The notes beneath the pieces are model-generated. The model saw only the letters and a list, made by a program, of their open reading frames with translations, was not told the DNA's origin and did not search any database. From Planctomycetota bacterium (GTDB lineage: Bacteria; Planctomycetota; PLA2; JAEUHO01): a DNA stretch of 47,212 bases. Where the stretch lies: contig JANQJW010000030.1 in NCBI GenBank assembly GCA_028281445.1, positions 1 through 47,212 of the forward strand. Direction: 5' to 3'. Below, in pieces: positions 44,623 to 47,212 of this stretch. Made by a program: the position numbers and the translations under genes. Positions within the stretch are counted from its first letter, which is position 1. Each line of letters begins with the position of its first letter.

Positions 44623-46029
44623 ATGCGGATCCCGCGACGACTGCTTCCCTGCGTACTCGCTCTGCTGGCGGTGTTCGTGCTGGCACCGCGCGGTGCCGCG
44701 GCACGCGAAGACCTTTCACCGCGCGCGCGGCAGGCCTATCAGGCCTTCCTCGCCGGAGACTTTGCTCGCGCGCTCCGCGAGAGCGAGCAGGCGGTGCGCG
44801 AGAACCCGCGACTCGCCGGCAACTGGGCCACGCGCGGCTACATCCTGTCGAAGACCGGCGACAAGAACGGGGCGGTCCCCGCGTACGAGCAGGCGATCCG
44901 GCTGAACGCGAGCGACCCCGTCGCGCGCAACAACCTCGGCAGCGTGCTGCTCGACCTTTCGAAGCCGAATGAAGCGCTGCACTATTTTGACATGGCTTCG
45001 CGGCTGCGGCGCGACTACGCCGACGCGCGCAACAACCGCGGCGCGGCGCTGGAGCGCCTCGGCCGCCAGCGCGAGGCGCAGCGTGCCTACCTCGAGGCAA
45101 CGCGTATCGATCCGAAGCACGCCGAGGCGCACAACAACCTCGGTGTCATCCACCTGAAGGCGGGCAACGTGGCGGCCGCCGCCGCTTCGTTCGCGCGCGC
45201 GGCGGCACTGAATCCCGAGTTCGAGGCCCCGGCCCTGAACCTCGCGATGCTCGACGACGGCGCCGATAGCGAGGAAGCGCTCAGGCGTCTTGAAGAGGCC
45301 GCGGCCCGCCCCGGAGCCTCCCCGCAGCTCAAGGCGCGGGCGCTCGCTGCACGCGGTGCGCGGGAAGCCGACGCGCGACGCTGGGAAGAAGCCCACGCCT
45401 ATTACACCAAGGCGCTTGGCTACACGCCGAACGACCCGTCCCTGCTCAACAACATCGCCGTCGTAGAAGACCAGCTCGGCATGGATCGCGAGGCGATGCT
45501 CCACCTCGACCAGGCCCTGGAGCTCGATCCCGATCTGACCGTCGCGCAGAACAACCTGGGCATCGTCCATGTCCACCGCGATCGCCTGGATCTGGCAGAG
45601 AGCGTCTTCCGCGATCTGCTCGAGCAGGATCCGAACTTCCACCGCGCGCACTACAACCTCGGCGTCATCCATGCCTCGCGCGGCGAGGTGACGCAGGCGC
45701 GTCGTTCCTTCGAGCGCGCCGCCCAACTCTCCCCGCGGGATGCCGGCTCGCGCTACAACCTCGCGATTCTCGCGCGCCAGCGGGGTGTCGATCCGGCATC
45801 CGAGCGACGGGCGTACGAAGAGGTGCTCGCGCTCGACTCGAGCATGGCCGAGGCGCATCTGTCGCTCGGCACGCTGCTGGCCGATCCCGAGACGCCCGCA
45901 AACCTCCGTGACCCCGCACGTGCGCGCCGGCACTTGCGCCGCTTCCTCGAGCTTGCGCCCCGCGGCGACGAAGAAGGCCGGCAGCAGGCCAGCGACTGGC
46001 TTGCGTGGTTGGACGCGAACATCCGGTAG
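44623..46029 (+). CDS. Secreted tetratricopeptide-repeat protein
   Basis: 468 residues starting at the ATG of MRIPRRLLPCVLALLAVFVL, a signal peptide ending near PRGAAA. GGAGG lies eight bases upstream; a longer upstream start would lose the signal. From residue about 30 to the end, ten or more TPR-type units follow one another, with recurring signatures such as NNLGSVLLDLSKPNEALHYF, NNRGAALERLG, AHNNLGVIHLKAGNVAAAA, LNNIAVVEDQLG and NNLGIVHVHRDRLDLAE. Such proteins are scaffolds. A hairpin follows the stop before the convergent repressor gene. Confidence 0.9.
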   Translation: MRIPRRLLPCVLALLAVFVLAPRGAAAREDLSPRARQAYQAFLAGDFARALRESEQAVRENPRLAGNWATRGYILSKTGDKNGAVPAYEQAIRLNASDPVARNNLGSVLLDLSKPNEALHYFDMASRLRRDYADARNNRGAALERLGRQREAQRAYLEATRIDPKHAEAHNNLGVIHLKAGNVAAAAASFARAAALNPEFEAPALNLAMLDDGADSEEALRRLEEAAARPGASPQLKARALAARGAREADARRWEEAHAYYTKALGYTPNDPSLLNNIAVVEDQLGMDREAMLHLDQALELDPDLTVAQNNLGIVHVHRDRLDLAESVFRDLLEQDPNFHRAHYNLGVIHASRGEVTQARRSFERAAQLSPRDAGSRYNLAILARQRGVDPASERRAYEEVLALDSSMAEAHLSLGTLLADPETPANLRDPARARRHLRRFLELAPRGDEEGRQQASDWLAWLDANIR

Positions 46030-46082
46030 CGATCTCAGCTCCTATGGCGATGTGGGGGCGACCTCAGCGCCAGGGGCGCGAA

Positions 46083-46122
46083 TGGTCGGCCCGCGGATTC
46101 CGGCACGCTCGCGGGCCGACCA
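46083..46122. terminator. Long hairpin between convergent genes
   Basis: TGGTCGGCCCGCG and its exact complement form a 13-bp stem around a 14-base loop in the 156-base gap between the TPR gene and the repressor gene. There is no T run, but stability and position suggest termination on both strands. Confidence 0.6.
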
Positions 46123-46185
46123 CTCGGCCCTTCGGACCTCGGGGCTCCCCTACATCGATCCCATCCTGAGCGGCTGGCCTCTGTG

Positions 46186-47085
46186 CTAGCGCAACGCACG
46201 AACGAGCAAGATCACGATGTGTAGCGTCTGCTCGTCGCCGGGTCGCAGCGGGGGCACGTCCGGTCGCATGGCGTCGAGGCGCACGCGCCCCCCTTGCTGG
46301 TGATACGTGCGGATGTGGTCGCGGCCGTCCACGTGGAGGACGACGGTGTCGCCCCCCTGGGGCTGGGCGTCCGGATCGATGAGCAGCAGGTCGCCGGCCT
46401 CGATGCGCGGATGGGCATCGTCGCCCGCGACACGGAGGAAGAAGACGGCGGGCCCCCCGATGCGCGCGTCGAGCACGACGTGGTCCACAGCCTCGTCGCG
46501 GTGCTCGGTGTCGAGGTAGACCGCCACTCGGCGTACCGGGGCCGCGGTGCCGCGCGGCGCCGGACCGCCGGCGAGCACACCCGGCAACACCTCGTCCAGC
46601 AACCGCTCGCGATCTTGTTCGCTGGTCTCGGCGAGCAGGTCTTCGCTCGCCTCAAGCACCTCTTCCGGACTGTCCGCGTCGCGCGCCTTGCCGACGAGGC
46701 GGCCCAGCAGCATCTGCTGCTCGGGTGGGAGATCGACGAAGGCCTCCATCGGGTTCACCACGGTGGGGCGGCGGGCGAAGTGGAACAGCGTCGTGCTCAG
46801 AAGCCGATCGCCCGAGCGCCGGCGCTTGCTCATCCGCTCGATGCGCTTGCGAATGGGGGCGGGGGACCGCTCGAGGGCGGCCAGCTCTTGCAGGCGTCGC
46901 TCAGGCACGCCCAGAGCTTTGGCGAACTTGCGGACCAGCTTGGGCCGCGGCGCGCGGCGGTTCCCGGACTCGAGCTGCGAGATGTAGGAGCCGGTACATC
47001 CCGTCTTGCCCGCCAGGGCCTTCTGGCTCAGCCCCGCGGCCTTCCGGGCCCGCTTCAGGGCGACTGCGAAGGTCGTCTTCGACAC
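46186..47085 (-). CDS. XRE/Cro-type repressor with S24 (LexA-like) C-terminal domain
   Basis: 299 residues from a GTG at 47085 (AGGA upstream). The N-terminal helix-turn-helix is RKAAGLSQKALAGKTGCTGS, followed by YISQLESGNR. After a 130-residue helical linker, the C-terminal S24-type domain is seen: FFLRVAGDDAHPRIEAGDLL and DTVVLHVDGRDHIRTY. In LexA/CI-type proteins the motif is GDSMxP with a catalytic Lys further on. Here the Ser is Asp and the Lys position is Arg, so self-cleavage seems lost. It may sense a ligand or partner instead. An A/T-rich region upstream holds a divergent promoter and candidate operator. Confidence 0.88.
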   Translation of the reverse strand: MSKTTFAVALKRARKAAGLSQKALAGKTGCTGSYISQLESGNRRAPRPKLVRKFAKALGVPERRLQELAALERSPAPIRKRIERMSKRRRSGDRLLSTTLFHFARRPTVVNPMEAFVDLPPEQQMLLGRLVGKARDADSPEEVLEASEDLLAETSEQDRERLLDEVLPGVLAGGPAPRGTAAPVRRVAVYLDTEHRDEAVDHVVLDARIGGPAVFFLRVAGDDAHPRIEAGDLLLIDPDAQPQGGDTVVLHVDGRDHIRTYHQQGGRVRLDAMRPDVPPLRPGDEQTLHIVILLVRALR

Positions 47086-47145
47086 GCCCAGATCCTACGC
47101 CGAGGCGCCCCTGGTCTCACAGGACAGTGAATTGTTGTTTTGGTG

Positions 47146-47173
47146 TTGACAAACTTGTTAGTTACCGTAAGCT
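47146..47173 (+). promoter_or_regulatory. Rightward promoter with overlapping operator-like dyad
   Basis: TTGACA (47146-47151), 16 bases, TAAGCT (47168-47173), leading out of the window. An imperfect dyad with ACAA and TTGT arms overlaps the -35 box at 47146-47161. The patch is markedly A/T-rich against its surroundings. The divergent XRE repressor is the likely regulator. Confidence 0.5.
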
Positions 47174-47212
47174 CTTGCCTGTCGGGGCAGCAAGCGCCTG
47201 GATGGTCCGGGT

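Overview
The window is a stretch of high-G+C bacterial chromosome. Several products carry signal peptides or lipoprotein signals, and there are ECF-sigma, CHAT, TPR and chemosensory genes, so the host looks Gram-negative. Gene style (Gly-rich lipoproteins, TPR-CHAT protease, multi-receiver kinase) suits Planctomycetota or Myxococcota, but the sequence alone does not decide this. No rRNA, tRNA, CRISPR array, insertion sequence or integrase was recognised.

Layout. 1-5161: the end of a chemosensory cluster (CheA-receiver hybrid, CheB), then a convergent receiver-rich hybrid histidine kinase. 5389-9050: four leftward genes (ketopantoate-reductase-like, Rossmann/SDR, DUF1801, DUF4173 membrane protein). 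9176-11020: a rightward Ig-like lipoprotein. 11081-13806: a leftward enoyl-CoA hydratase / quinone-reductase / DUF4437 operon. 13976-14557: a conserved hypothetical gene. 14592-21167: an exported TPR-CHAT protease divergent from an ECF sigma gene with a coupled membrane partner, then a beta-lactamase-fold lipoprotein that shares a promoter-like motif with the sigma gene. 21172-25911: leftward genes for a papain-like lipoprotein, YidD, a carboxylesterase, a frameshifted ABM-like protein, DUF1772 and an NAD(P)H-binding protein. 26057-31754: an AraC regulator, a PRMT-like methyltransferase, a tyrosine-decarboxylase-like enzyme and an NtrC-type activator. 31755-33528: 1.77 kb with no credible protein gene. 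33529-39970: plsY, gpsA and a 1460-residue helicase-nuclease, all leftward. 40158-46029: hyuAB, a zinc-ribbon membrane protein and a secreted TPR protein. 46186-47085: an XRE/S24-type repressor with a divergent promoter at the window edge.

The most unusual object is the RNA-like locus at about 32190-33326. Its two ends can pair in a 12-bp helix with one bulge. Inside are many hairpins capped by stable GNRA or UUCG tetraloops, and a strong intrinsic terminator follows immediately. It resembles in style the very large structured bacterial ncRNAs (OLE, GOLLD and ROOL types), but I recognise no known family. Second is the TPR-CHAT protease / ECF sigma / membrane-regulator group. The same kinds of parts make up the Craspase signalling branch of type III-E CRISPR, but no CRISPR is present here. 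An identical GGGGTCAATTC-N13-CGTC signature lies upstream of the sigma gene and of the downstream lipoprotein, suggesting one regulon.
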